Origin: Pannonibacter sp. SL95
GTDB taxonomy: Bacteria > Pseudomonadota > Alphaproteobacteria > Rhizobiales > Stappiaceae
DNA: 64,000 bases
Reading direction: 5' to 3'
Assembly (NCBI RefSeq): GCF_026672425.1
Contig: NZ_JAPPRC010000003.1
Location: 383,001-447,000, forward strand
Numbering within the stretch: the first letter of the stretch is position 1; each line of letters begins with the position of its first letter. The notes below the pieces were generated by a model that was given only the letters and a program-made list of their open reading frames with translations, was not told the DNA's origin and ran no database searches. A program made the position numbers and the translations under genes. This document shows, piece after piece, positions 37,390 through 46,745 of the stretch.

Positions 37390-38322
37390 ATGGGTGCGGA
37401 ATTCGTCCAGCTCAGCCTGACCCCGTTGCTGATCGGCGTGCTTGCGGCCATCGCCTGCGCCCTGCCGGGCAATTTCCTCATCCTGCGGCGCCAGGCGCTG
37501 GTGGGCGATGCCATCTCCCACGTTGTCCTGCCCGGTATCATCATTGCCTTCCTTGTCACCGGATCGCTGGAAACCTGGCCCATGCTGCTCGGGGCGGCAG
37601 GGGCGGCGCTGGTGTCGGTTGTGCTGATCGAGTTAATCCGGCGTCTTGGCCGCATCGAACCGGGCGCGGCCATGGGCGTTGTCTTCACCGGCCTCTTTGC
37701 CGCCGGCGTCCTGCTCCTGGAGCAGAGCAACACCAGCCGGGTTCATCTTGATGTCGAGCATGCGCTCTACGGCAATCTGGAAAGTCTCATCTGGCTGTCG
37801 GCTGAAAGCTGGAACTCGCTGCTTGATCCCGTCGCCCTTGCCGACCTGCCGCCGGAACTGTCCCGGATGGCCATTGTCGCCGGACTGATCATCCTGCTGA
37901 CGGTGATCTTCTGGCGCCCGCTCAAGCTGTCGACCTTTGACGAGGGCTATGCCGCCGCGATCGGTCTGCCGGTCGGCCTCATCGGACTGGGGCTGGTCAT
38001 GGCGGCGGCACTGGCGGCGGTTGCGGCCTTTGACGCGGTCGGATCGATCATCGTCATCGCTATGTTCATCTGTCCTCCAGCCGCTGCCCGTCTGATGACG
38101 GACAGTCTCGTGCGCCAGATCGGCTGGAGTGTCGCCTTTGCTGCATTTTCGGCAGTGATTGGCTATGTTTTGGCAGGCTATGGACCGATTTTGCTCGGCT
38201 ATGACAACGCCGTCAGCGCGGCCGGGATGATTGCCACAGTGGCCGGTGTTGTGCTCCTGGTTGCCTGCCTGGCGGGACCGCGCCGCGCGCGGGTCGGGGC
38301 ATCGGGTTCGAGTGGAATTTGA
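37390..38322 (+). CDS. Second permease of the metal ABC importer
   Basis: The 310-residue protein has about nine transmembrane helices and the permease motif GDAISHVVLPGIIIAFLV. It is paralogous to the preceding permease (both with a DAI[AS]H motif) but lacks the extra cytoplasmic domain. Operons with two different permeases (Tro/Mnt/Sit type) form a heterodimeric channel. It starts four bases after the previous stop. A possible terminator was not found after it. Confidence 0.92.
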   Translation: MGAEFVQLSLTPLLIGVLAAIACALPGNFLILRRQALVGDAISHVVLPGIIIAFLVTGSLETWPMLLGAAGAALVSVVLIELIRRLGRIEPGAAMGVVFTGLFAAGVLLLEQSNTSRVHLDVEHALYGNLESLIWLSAESWNSLLDPVALADLPPELSRMAIVAGLIILLTVIFWRPLKLSTFDEGYAAAIGLPVGLIGLGLVMAAALAAVAAFDAVGSIIVIAMFICPPAAARLMTDSLVRQIGWSVAFAAFSAVIGYVLAGYGPILLGYDNAVSAAGMIATVAGVVLLVACLAGPRRARVGASGSSGI

Positions 38323-38424
38323 TCTGTTCTGCTAATCTTCTGTTCACCCTATACGCAAAACTCCGCAGCCGTTAGCGAAGCTTTACGACCCTCTGATGTA
38401 ATGCCTAGAGGTCGGGAGATGTAA

Positions 38425-40518
38425 ATGCTTACGGTTCTGTCCTGTATAGCTGTCGCACATGATCTGCGCTACGTCGCGCTCGCTGCGCTCATCTGCGTCA
38501 TGGGGTCTGTTCTCTCTATGCGTCTCTTCGCGCGCGTGCGTCGCAGCGAAGGCTCCCGTCGGCTGCTCTGGCTGTTCCTCGCCTCGCTCGTCGCTGGCAG
38601 TGCGATCTGGACAACCCACTTTTCCGCCATGCTCGGCTACGTCGTCCCCTTCGAGCGGACCTTCGAGCCTGTCCTGACCTTGCTCAGCCTGGTCATGGTG
38701 ATGACATCAAGCGCCGCCGGCTTTTTTATAGCTGCACGAACGGCATCCAGCTATCTCATTGAAATTGGTGGCCTTATCTTCGGTCTTGGCATCGCCGCCA
38801 TGCACTATACCGGTATGGCCGCGTTCCAGGTTCCCGGCATCATCGAGTGGAATTCCGGCTATATCGTCGCCTCAATCCTGCTTGGTGGCGCATTCGGTGC
38901 GCTGGCGATGAACCGCATTTGCCGGCCCGTGACGCGTTTCTGCCGCTACGGCGCTTCCGTTGCGATGATTTTTGCCATTGTTTCCATGCACTTCACTGGG
39001 ATGACAGCCATCACGATCATTCCCGGTCGGATGACTGAACTTGCGGGACAGGTTCTGCCGGACGGGTTCATGCTGGCTGCGGTGGTCGGGATCACCTTGT
39101 TGATCCTTGCAACGGTCGGCTCGGCCTATGCCATTGATGTTGATAGCTCAAACGAGGCTTCGGCGACGCTGCAGCGGCTGGCGCTCTATGATGCTCTGAC
39201 GGGTCTGCCCAACCGGACTCATGCGGAACGTCATCTCAGCGATCTGATTGCGGCCAACACCCAGACGTCGGCACGGGTTGCTGTGCTTGCAATCGATCTC
39301 GAACAGTATCGAAACGTCAATGGCGCGCATGGTCAGGATACTGGCGATGCGCTTTTGCGGCATCTTGGGTCAAAACTTCGCGAAAATCTTCAAGGTGACG
39401 AGTTTATTGCTCGCGTCAGTGGCGATGAATTCGTTGCAATGAAGCCAAATGTCTTCGGCCGCAGTGAAGCTACGCGGTTTGCCGAGCGGTTGCATCTTGC
39501 GATCATTGGACCGCACCGGATTGCTGATCGAAACATCACCCTCGGCAGCGGCATTGGAATTGCCCTATCCCCGGACAATGGCATTCATCCGCAAGTCCTG
39601 TTTACGCGTGCAGAACTGGCCGCAGAGCAAGCAAAAACGCTCGGCTCCAACCAGATTTGCCGCTATAGCGAAGGAATGGATGAAGACAATCGCAATCGCG
39701 CGGTCTTGTCTATTGATCTTCGCTCCGCAATCGAGGGCAACCAGCTCGAGATTTACTATCAGCCGCAGAACGATACCAAGTCCCGTGAGATTGTCGGGTT
39801 CGAGGCTCTTGTTCGCTGGAACCATCCGACACTTGGAACGATTTCGCCCGGCGTGTTCATTCCGATTGCGGAACGCACTGGCTTGATCCTCGACATCGGC
39901 GATCATGTTCTTCGCCAGGCCTGCCGCGATGCGGCCAGCTGGCCGGCGCGGTATCGTGTTGCCGTGAACGTTGCCCCTTATCAGTTGACCCAGGCCGACT
40001 TGCCGGCGAAGGTTGCCGAGGTTCTGGCCGAAACGGGTCTGGATCCCAGTCGCCTGGAGATCGAGCTGACCGAAAGTGGCCTGATCGAGGATCAGCCACG
40101 TGCGCTTGCGACAATGACGGGACTGAAGGCGCTTGGGGTAACTGTTGCCATGGACGACTTTGGCACTGGCTATTCGTCCTTGTCTTTGTTGCAGAATTTC
40201 CCGTTCGACAAGATCAAGATCGATCGCAGCTTCATCCAGAGCGTCGCCGACAAGCCCCAGTCCGCAGCCATCGTCCGGGCGACGTTGCTGATTGCCGACA
40301 GCCTCAACATTCCCGTTCTTGCCGAAGGGGTTGAGACGGAGGAACAGCTGCGTTTCCTGCGCGAGGAGGGCTGTCCTACCGTACAGGGCTTCCTGTTCGG
40401 CCGCCCCATGCCGCTCGCGTCGGCTCAGGTGCTGATGTTGCGCGACGGGCTGCATCTTGCGGCCATCGCCGGGGTGATCAACGACGAAAAGCTGAAGGAC
40501 CGGGCAACGGGAACCTGA
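38425..40518 (+). CDS. MHYT-GGDEF-EAL cyclic-di-GMP signalling protein
   Basis: The 697-residue protein has an N-terminal membrane domain of seven helices with MHYT motifs ([30 protein letters not shown]), then a GGDEF domain (about 255-430) and an EAL domain (about 440-680). The GGDEF active site reads SGDEF (Ser332, Asp334, Glu335), a first-Gly change that may lower diguanylate cyclase activity. The EAL site (Glu460-Ala461-Leu462; GFEALVRW) and [10 protein letters not shown] loop are intact, so phosphodiesterase activity is likely. MHYT domains are proposed sensors of copper, oxygen or NO. It is a single-gene unit. Confidence 0.93.
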   Translation: MLTVLSCIAVAHDLRYVALAALICVMGSVLSMRLFARVRRSEGSRRLLWLFLASLVAGSAIWTTHFSAMLGYVVPFERTFEPVLTLLSLVMVMTSSAAGFFIAARTASSYLIEIGGLIFGLGIAAMHYTGMAAFQVPGIIEWNSGYIVASILLGGAFGALAMNRICRPVTRFCRYGASVAMIFAIVSMHFTGMTAITIIPGRMTELAGQVLPDGFMLAAVVGITLLILATVGSAYAIDVDSSNEASATLQRLALYDALTGLPNRTHAERHLSDLIAANTQTSARVAVLAIDLEQYRNVNGAHGQDTGDALLRHLGSKLRENLQGDEFIARVSGDEFVAMKPNVFGRSEATRFAERLHLAIIGPHRIADRNITLGSGIGIALSPDNGIHPQVLFTRAELAAEQAKTLGSNQICRYSEGMDEDNRNRAVLSIDLRSAIEGNQLEIYYQPQNDTKSREIVGFEALVRWNHPTLGTISPGVFIPIAERTGLILDIGDHVLRQACRDAASWPARYRVAVNVAPYQLTQADLPAKVAEVLAETGLDPSRLEIELTESGLIEDQPRALATMTGLKALGVTVAMDDFGTGYSSLSLLQNFPFDKIKIDRSFIQSVADKPQSAAIVRATLLIADSLNIPVLAEGVETEEQLRFLREEGCPTVQGFLFGRPMPLASAQVLMLRDGLHLAAIAGVINDEKLKDRATGT

Positions 40519-40601
40519 CGCTTCGACCTTCGCCATGATAGAGGGAAGGGAGCAAAATCGGTCAGGCTAGACCTGCCCGCCCCGGTCAAGGTCTGGATGG
40601 T

Positions 40602-41549
40602 ATGATGCGCCCGGTCGTTCCTCTCGTTTCCCGCATGAGCGCCGCCGAGCAGGCAGAATGGCTTGCTGTATTTCGCGAACGCATTCCCGAGTGTGAAGTC
40701 AAGCCATTGAACGATATGACGACTTTGGAGCGATCTGCCACCAAGGTTGCCATCGTGGCCAATCCGGAACCGAGCGACCTGCGCCAGCTTCCCGCACTTG
40801 TCTGGGTTCAGAGCCTGTGGGCCGGCGTCGAGCGGCTTGTCAGCGAGCTGGATGGCATGCCGCTTTCCATCGTCCGCATGACCGACCCGCAGCTGGCCGA
40901 GACAATGGCCGAGGCGGTGCTGACCTTTACCCTCTATCTGCACCGCGATGTGCCGGGCTACCGCAAGCAGCAGGCGCAGCGGATCTGGGCGGAACGTGCG
41001 CATTGCCTGCCGCAGGATCGCACCGTCGGGATCCTCGGACTGGGCAACCTTGGCACCCTGGCCGCGCGCCGCCTGAGGGCCAATGGGTTTAAAGTCGCAG
41101 GATGGAGCCGGACACCGCAAACGGTCGATGGTGTTGAGTGCTACTTCGGCCCGGACGGGCTGGATGCGGTGCTGTCGATCGCTGACATTCTCGTGGTTCT
41201 GCTCCCGCTGACCAACGAAACCCGCGGATTGCTTGACGCCAGACGCCTGTCGCTGCTGCCGAAGCAGGCCGGGCTAATCAATTTTGCGCGTGGTGCGATT
41301 GTCGACGTTTCGGCGCTGACCCAAGCGCTCGATGACGGGAAACTTTCCCACGCCGTGCTCGATGTCTTTGCCCGCGAACCCTTGCCGGCTGACGATCCGT
41401 TGTGGGGCCATCCGAACGTTACGATCCTGCCGCATGTCAGCGCGCCGACGACGCCCTCAACGGCAAGCCTGATCGTCGCAGAGAACCTCAGTCGTTACTT
41501 TGCAACGGGCGAAATCCCGGCGGCCGTTGACCGGCAGCGCGGGTACTGA
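40602..41549 (+). CDS. D-2-hydroxyacid dehydrogenase, glyoxylate/hydroxypyruvate reductase type
   Basis: The 315-residue protein has the NAD(P)-binding motif GILGLGNLGTLAARRL and the three catalytic positions of the family: Arg in NFARGAIVDV, Glu in FAREPLPADDPLW and His in LPHVSAPTTP. It resembles GhrA-type enzymes that reduce glyoxylate and hydroxypyruvate; the exact substrate is uncertain. ATG 40602 and 40605 are adjacent. It lies after the MHYT gene and is not in an obvious operon. Confidence 0.88.
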   Translation: MMRPVVPLVSRMSAAEQAEWLAVFRERIPECEVKPLNDMTTLERSATKVAIVANPEPSDLRQLPALVWVQSLWAGVERLVSELDGMPLSIVRMTDPQLAETMAEAVLTFTLYLHRDVPGYRKQQAQRIWAERAHCLPQDRTVGILGLGNLGTLAARRLRANGFKVAGWSRTPQTVDGVECYFGPDGLDAVLSIADILVVLLPLTNETRGLLDARRLSLLPKQAGLINFARGAIVDVSALTQALDDGKLSHAVLDVFAREPLPADDPLWGHPNVTILPHVSAPTTPSTASLIVAENLSRYFATGEIPAAVDRQRGY

Positions 41550-41699
41550 CCGGTTTTGCCGCGACTTTTCCGATGCCATGTCGCCTTCCTGTCAAATATC
41601 GGCATTATGAGAAGGCTGCGCGAGTCATTCGCATGAATTTCCCCCTCTGCCTGTCCTGAGCCCGGCCGAATGACCGGGTCCCGCCTGAAGGATCTGATC

Positions 41700-42518
41700 A
41701 TGACCACTCTTCCCGTCGTCGGTGCGGCGCTCACGCTCGATGCCTATGAGCGCCATCGCATCCTCATGACCGAAAAGCCGCGCGATCTCGAATTGCAGGA
41801 TTTCGTCAATGCAGACGTCCTCAATGGCGACTGGAAGCCGCTGGTCGAACGGGCAAAGAAGGTGCTGGATGGTCACACCGGCCGCATCGGCATCCATGGT
41901 CCGTTCTGGGGTATGAACATCGCCAATCCGGATCCGGATATTGCAGCTGTTGTCACCCGCCGCCTGTTGCAGGGGCTCGAGGTTTGCGAGGCGCTGGGTG
42001 CAACCCATATGGTCGTGCACAGCCCGTATTCCACCTGGGATTACAACAACCTGGACAACTATGCGTCGGCGCGCCAGCGCGTGATCGAGCGCTGCCATGC
42101 AATCATGGCCGAGCCGGTGAAGCGCGCTGAAGCCATCGGCTGTGAACTCGTGATCGAGAATATCGAGGACAAGGACCCGAAAGACCGGGTCATTCTGGCC
42201 GACAGCTTCCAGTCCAGCGCCGTTTCCGTGTCCATCGACACGGGCCATGCTCATTACGCGCATGGTTCGACCGGCGCTCCCCCGGTCGACTACTACGTCC
42301 GCGCGGCGGGCAACCGGCTGCGTCATATCCATCTGCAGGACGCTGACGGTTATGCTGATCGGCACTGGAGCCTTGGTCAGGGCACAATCCGCTGGCATTC
42401 GGTGTTTGCCGCGCTTGCTGATCTGACGAGCCAGCCGCGCCTCATCATCGAGTTGCGCAATCTCGATGAAGTGCCGGCGTCGATCGCCTGGCTTCAGGCA
42501 CAGGGTCTGGCCCAGTAA
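41700..42518 (+). CDS. Sugar phosphate isomerase/epimerase (TIM barrel)
   Basis: The 272-residue protein belongs to the AP-endonuclease-2-like TIM-barrel family. Metal-binding residues are suggested by IGIHGPFWG, MVVHSPYSTW, ELVIENIEDKD, SIDTGHAHY and RHIHLQDADGYADRHW, a typical His/Glu/Asp set. It probably isomerises or epimerises a sugar or sugar phosphate; the substrate is unknown. ATG 41700 follows AAGGAT. It is 37 bp upstream of the PhnM-like gene and likely in one operon with it. Confidence 0.82.
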   Translation: MTTLPVVGAALTLDAYERHRILMTEKPRDLELQDFVNADVLNGDWKPLVERAKKVLDGHTGRIGIHGPFWGMNIANPDPDIAAVVTRRLLQGLEVCEALGATHMVVHSPYSTWDYNNLDNYASARQRVIERCHAIMAEPVKRAEAIGCELVIENIEDKDPKDRVILADSFQSSAVSVSIDTGHAHYAHGSTGAPPVDYYVRAAGNRLRHIHLQDADGYADRHWSLGQGTIRWHSVFAALADLTSQPRLIIELRNLDEVPASIAWLQAQGLAQ

Positions 42519-42555
42519 CTCGCTGCATTCGAAGATAGTTTCAAGGACTGACCAC

Positions 42556-43737
42556 ATGACCCGAATGGACCATCCCGTCGCTGCAAGTGCGATTGAAACG
42601 GTGTTTGACAACGCCCGCCTCGTGCTTGCCGACAAGGTGGTTGCGGGTCATGTGGTGCTGCGCGGCGGCAAGATTGCTGACATCGGCGAAGGCCGTGCGC
42701 CGGCCGGGATTGGTGCGGTTGATCTTGATGGTGATTACCTGCTCCCGGGCCTGGTCGACATCCATACCGATCACTTCGAGAAGCATGTCTTCCCGCGCGC
42801 CCATGTGAAGTGGAACCCGCTGCGTGCTGCGCTGTCCCACGACAGTCAGATCATCGGCGCCGGAATTACCACGGTGTTCGACAGCCTTTGCGTTGGCGCG
42901 ACCGTCAAGAACCCGGAGAGGCTGGAAATCCTCGTCCCGATGATAGAGGCGCTGGAGGAAGCGCAGGCGGCTGGTCTGATGCGCGCCGAGCATCTGGTGC
43001 ATCTGCGCTGCGAACTCGTTGACACCAACACGCCGCGCCTGACCGAAGCGTCGATCGCGCGCGATATCGTGCGTGTCGTCTCTGTGATGGAACACTTGCC
43101 AGGTCGCCGCCAGAGCCGCGACGTTGCCGCCTATATCCAGCGCCGGATGGCCGAGACGGGGCATTCCCGGCAGGTTGTCGAAGCCGAAATGGCGGAGATG
43201 CTTGCTGTGGCTGACGGTATCAGCGCAGAGGTCCGTCCGGCCGTCATCGGTCTGGCGCAGGCGCATGGCAAGCCGTTGCTGTCGCATGACGATACGGAGC
43301 TGGCGCATATCGATGAAGCCATCGCCGATGGCATCCTGATCTCCGAATTTCCCTGCACCATCGAAGCGGCCCGCTATGCCCGGGAAAAAGGCATGCTGAA
43401 TGTGGGTGGCGCCCCCAACATCCTGCGTGGTGGCTCCCAGTCCGGTAATGTTTCCATGGGCGAATTGCTGCAGGAGGGCATTCTCGACATGCTCGCCTCC
43501 GACTACGTTCCGCGATCCATGTTCGATGCGGCGTTCCTGATTGGCCTCGACGGGGCCGATGACAGCCGCCTGCCAGAGGCGGTCCGGCTCGTCAGCAAGT
43601 CTCCGGCGGAAGCGGCCGGGCTCTCGGACCGGGGCGAGATTGCAGTCGGGCGAAAGGCGGACCTGCTGCAGGTGCGCCTGCATGGCAACCACCCGATCCT
43701 GCGCCGCGTCTGGCGTGATGGTGTCATCGTTCACTAA
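42556..43737 (+). CDS. PhnM-like amidohydrolase
   Basis: The 393-residue metal-dependent hydrolase has the amidohydrolase start GDYLLPGLVDIHTDHFEKHV, a metal motif in LLSHDDTELAHIDEA and a family end near GRKADLLQVRLHGNHPI. The closest known match is PhnM, the C-P lyase pathway diphosphatase acting on ribose 1-methylphosphonate triphosphate (E. coli PhnM is 378 residues). No phnG-L genes lie nearby in this window, so the true substrate may differ. Start ATG 42556 has AAGGA nine bases upstream. It is followed by 279 bp of AT-rich DNA and then an ABC operon. Confidence 0.8.
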   Translation: MTRMDHPVAASAIETVFDNARLVLADKVVAGHVVLRGGKIADIGEGRAPAGIGAVDLDGDYLLPGLVDIHTDHFEKHVFPRAHVKWNPLRAALSHDSQIIGAGITTVFDSLCVGATVKNPERLEILVPMIEALEEAQAAGLMRAEHLVHLRCELVDTNTPRLTEASIARDIVRVVSVMEHLPGRRQSRDVAAYIQRRMAETGHSRQVVEAEMAEMLAVADGISAEVRPAVIGLAQAHGKPLLSHDDTELAHIDEAIADGILISEFPCTIEAARYAREKGMLNVGGAPNILRGGSQSGNVSMGELLQEGILDMLASDYVPRSMFDAAFLIGLDGADDSRLPEAVRLVSKSPAEAAGLSDRGEIAVGRKADLLQVRLHGNHPILRRVWRDGVIVH

Positions 43738-44016
43738 GCAACAGGTCCCAAAAAGTCGCGTGGCCCCTGGCGGCATGCCCGCGGCATGAGCCCGGTTGTC
43801 CGCGTTCCGCGAGGCACCAGGAACCGTTGTTTTCCGTTCGATATGTCGTCTCGAAACCCGGCTCGGCAAGCCTGTGACTTTGCTATGTCGGAATAATTAG
43901 CCGGCTATTTAATGTAGAAAACCTGCAACAATCGTTCAACAAAACTGTCATCAAACGCTGTTAGAGCCGCCCTTGGTAGCGCCGCAGGGGCGGCGCGCGA
44001 TTGACAGGGATCCACC
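43738..44016 (+). promoter_or_regulatory. AT-rich upstream region of the solute-binding protein gene
   Basis: This 279-bp gap has no gene. It holds a perfect 10-bp palindrome TAGCCGGCTA at 43898-43907 flanked by AT-rich sequence, and CTGTCAT at 43945-43951, which equals one half of a Pho box but lacks a second half at the right spacing. Either could be an operator; the evidence is weak. The binding-protein start has no strong GGAGG. Confidence 0.25.
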
Positions 44017-44994
44017 ATGAAGAAGCTGCTCATTGCCGCGACTGCGCTCCTCATCGCCGGTCAGGTTCAGGCTGCCGATGTCGCCGGCAAGCTGGTGCTC
44101 TACACCTCCCAGCCGAACGAAGATGCTCAGCAGACCGTTGACGCCTTCAAGGCCAAGTATCCGGCCGTCGAGGTCGAGTGGGTCCGTGACGGCACGACCC
44201 AGGTGATGGCCAAGCTGCGCGCCGAGATCGAGGCTGGTGCACCCAAGCCGGACCTGCTGCTGATTGCCGATACGGTCACCATGGAAAGCCTGAAGCAGGA
44301 AGGCCGCCTCATGAAGCATGAGGGCGCTGACGTGTCTGCCTATGATCCGGCGATCATGGACAAGGACAAGACCTACTTCTCCACCAAGCTGATCACCACC
44401 GGCATCATGTACAACACCAATGCCCCGGTGAAGCCGACGTCCTACAAGGACCTGCTCAAGGCCGAAGTGAAGGACAAGCTGGCGATGCCGTCGCCGCTGA
44501 CTTCGGGCGCTGCCACCATCCACATGGTTGCCGTGACCAACAACCCGGATCTGGGCTGGGCCTATTACGAGAAGCTGGCAGAGCAGGGTGCCAATCCGCA
44601 GGGCGGCAACGGCGGCGTCTACAAGGCCATCGCCGGCGGCGAGAAGCTCTATGGCTTCATGGTCGACTACATGCCGATCCGTGGCAAGGCGCAGGGCGCC
44701 CCGGTGGAATTCGTGTTCCCGGAAGAAGGCGTTTCGGCCGTGACCGAGCCGGTGGCGATCCTCTCCACCGCCCAGAACCCGACCGCCGCCAAGGCCTTCG
44801 TCGATTTCCTGATCTCCAAGGACGGCCAGGAACTGGCTTCCAAGCAGGGCTACCTGCCGGCGCATCCGGGCGTGACCCCGCCGGCTGGGTTCCCCGCTCG
44901 CGACACCATCAAGCTGCTGCCGTTCGATCCGGCCAAGGCGCTTGAAGGCGATGCTGCCAACAAGGCAAAGTTCACGGAAATCTTCGGCGGCTAA
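44017..44994 (+). CDS. Periplasmic substrate-binding protein, iron/phosphonate-type ABC importer
   Basis: The 325-residue protein has a signal peptide (about residues 1-19) and the pattern of the FbpA/PhnS-like group: LVLYTSQPNEDAQQTVDAF, then VEVEWVRDGTTQVMAKLRAE, and a C-terminal VTEPVAILSTAQNPTAAKAF. The Tyr-Tyr pair that binds ferric iron in FbpA is not evident, so an organic phosphonate or a polyamine-like ligand is as plausible as iron. The permease gene follows after six bases, but the ATPase gene lies on the opposite strand. Confidence 0.82.
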   Translation: MKKLLIAATALLIAGQVQAADVAGKLVLYTSQPNEDAQQTVDAFKAKYPAVEVEWVRDGTTQVMAKLRAEIEAGAPKPDLLLIADTVTMESLKQEGRLMKHEGADVSAYDPAIMDKDKTYFSTKLITTGIMYNTNAPVKPTSYKDLLKAEVKDKLAMPSPLTSGAATIHMVAVTNNPDLGWAYYEKLAEQGANPQGGNGGVYKAIAGGEKLYGFMVDYMPIRGKAQGAPVEFVFPEEGVSAVTEPVAILSTAQNPTAAKAFVDFLISKDGQELASKQGYLPAHPGVTPPAGFPARDTIKLLPFDPAKALEGDAANKAKFTEIFGG

Positions 44995-45000
44995 GGGTTC

Positions 45001-46716
45001 ATGACCTCATTTATCCGCAAGGCGCTTCCGGACGGCGAGGGCATCACCCTCGCCGTTCTCGTTGCCGTGGTGACGCTGATCTGCGGCGTGCCCATGGTGC
45101 TGCTGTTCAAGGTCGGGATTACCGGGCCCTCGGGGCTGGACCTCGGGCCGCTTGTCGAGGCCATGGGCAACCGTTCGGTCCAGAAGGCACTCTGGAACTC
45201 GTTTGAAAGCAGCTTTCTTTCTGCGCTGATCGCGACGGTGCTGGGGGCCGGACTGGCTCTCGCCATCGGCCTGACGGACGTTCGGGCCAAGGGGCTCCTC
45301 GTTTTTTGCCTCCTGCTGCCGATGATGATCCCGCCACATGTGATCGCGATTGCCTGGATCCAGGCGATGGGGCCGGGCAGTCCGATCCTGAAGCCGCTTG
45401 GTCTGGCTCCCGAGATGGGTGTGACGCCGGCGATCTATTCCTTCACCGGCCTCGTCAGCCTGCTGGCCTTGCAGCATGCGCCGCTGGTGTTCCTGATCCT
45501 GCGCGCGGCGCTTCGGTCCCTGCCACGTGAACTCGCCGATGCGGCGCGGGTGTGCGGAGCTGGCGGTTCGCGGGTCTTGCTGCGCATCACGCTGCCCTTG
45601 ATCGGGCCGTCGTTGCTGGCGGGCTTCATGCTGGCCTTCGTGGCGGCGCTTGGCAATTTCGGCATCAATGCGTTGCTCGGCATTCCGGCGCGCTACACCA
45701 CGCTGCCGGTGCTGATGTGGCGGCGGCTGGCCAGCTTCGGGCCCGATGTGCTGCCGAATGTGGCGGTGATTTCGGTGGTGCTGGCGGTGGTCACGCTGAT
45801 CGCGGTCGGGCTGCAGTCGCTGCTGCAGCGGCGGATGCGGTCGACCCTGATCGGCTTGCCGCAGGCTCCGCTGGCCTATGAGCTGGGCAAGGCGCGCTTG
45901 CCGCTGGAAGTCGGGCTGTGGGGTTTCATCGCCCTGACCCTGGTGCTGCCCTTCACGGCGTTGATCGCTACGGCGCTGGTGCCGACTTATGGACTGACGC
46001 TCGGGCCGGACACGATCACCTTCAACAATTTCGCCGAAGTGCTGTGGCGGCAGAGCGTGACCCTCAGGGCCTTTGCCAATTCGACGTTCATCGCTGCCGT
46101 CGCAGCGCTGGTGATCGCGATGATCGCCATCGGGCTCGGCCATATCATGGTGCTACGGCAGGGACGCCGGCGTCAGGCAGCCAGCCTTGCCTCGGCGCAG
46201 GCTGATGTTGCCTTTGCCGTGCCGGGGCTGGTGGTGTCGATTGCCTTCATCCTGGCATTCCTCAAGCCGCTGCCGCTGATCGGTGTCTCGCTCTATGGCA
46301 CGCTCTGGATCATTCTGCTCGCCTATGTGGCGGTGTTCCTGTCGGTGGGGCTGAAGCCGGTCACGGCGGCCTATCTGCAGATGGACAAGAGCCTTGAAGA
46401 CGCGGCCCGGGTCGCGGGGGCTGGCTATCTGACCCGTCTTCGCCGGATCTTTGCGCCGCTGGTTGCGCCGGCAGCGGCTTCCGGTGCGATCCTCGTGTTC
46501 CTCACCGCCTACAATGAGGTGACCGTTTCGGCGCTGCTGTGGTCCTCGGGCACCGAGACCATCGGCACGACGATCTTCAACTACGAGGACAGCGGGGGAA
46601 CCACGCTGGCGGCTGCAATGTCGACCGTGGTTGTCCTTGCGACGGTGCTGGTGATGATCGCGATGAATGGCCTGGCCCGGCGTGTGCCGGCGGGCACGAT
46701 TCCCTGGCGGGACTGA
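45001..46716 (+). CDS. Fused two-domain ABC permease (FbpB/AepW-like)
   Basis: The 571-residue protein is two permease units in one chain, about twelve helices. Each half carries an EAA coupling loop: ELADAARVCGAGGSRVLLRI and SLEDAARVAGAGYLTRLRRI. Fused permeases occur in ferric iron and 2-aminoethylphosphonate importers. It starts six bases after the binding-protein gene and is convergent with the ATPase gene, whose stop is 29 bp away. Confidence 0.87.
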   Translation: MTSFIRKALPDGEGITLAVLVAVVTLICGVPMVLLFKVGITGPSGLDLGPLVEAMGNRSVQKALWNSFESSFLSALIATVLGAGLALAIGLTDVRAKGLLVFCLLLPMMIPPHVIAIAWIQAMGPGSPILKPLGLAPEMGVTPAIYSFTGLVSLLALQHAPLVFLILRAALRSLPRELADAARVCGAGGSRVLLRITLPLIGPSLLAGFMLAFVAALGNFGINALLGIPARYTTLPVLMWRRLASFGPDVLPNVAVISVVLAVVTLIAVGLQSLLQRRMRSTLIGLPQAPLAYELGKARLPLEVGLWGFIALTLVLPFTALIATALVPTYGLTLGPDTITFNNFAEVLWRQSVTLRAFANSTFIAAVAALVIAMIAIGLGHIMVLRQGRRRQAASLASAQADVAFAVPGLVVSIAFILAFLKPLPLIGVSLYGTLWIILLAYVAVFLSVGLKPVTAAYLQMDKSLEDAARVAGAGYLTRLRRIFAPLVAPAAASGAILVFLTAYNEVTVSALLWSSGTETIGTTIFNYEDSGGTTLAAAMSTVVVLATVLVMIAMNGLARRVPAGTIPWRD

Positions 46717-46745
46717 GCCCAGCTGGACGCAGCGACAGAGTTCGC

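Noticed and set aside
43945-43964. Possible Pho box (CTGTCAT)
   Set aside because: A Pho box needs a second CTGTCAT-like heptamer 11 bp away; the nearest similar one is at 13 bp and poorly matched.
44127-44312. Short reverse-strand frames within the binding protein and other ABC genes
   Set aside because: They are short, Arg/Ser-rich and lack ribosome sites; the forward genes explain the sequence.
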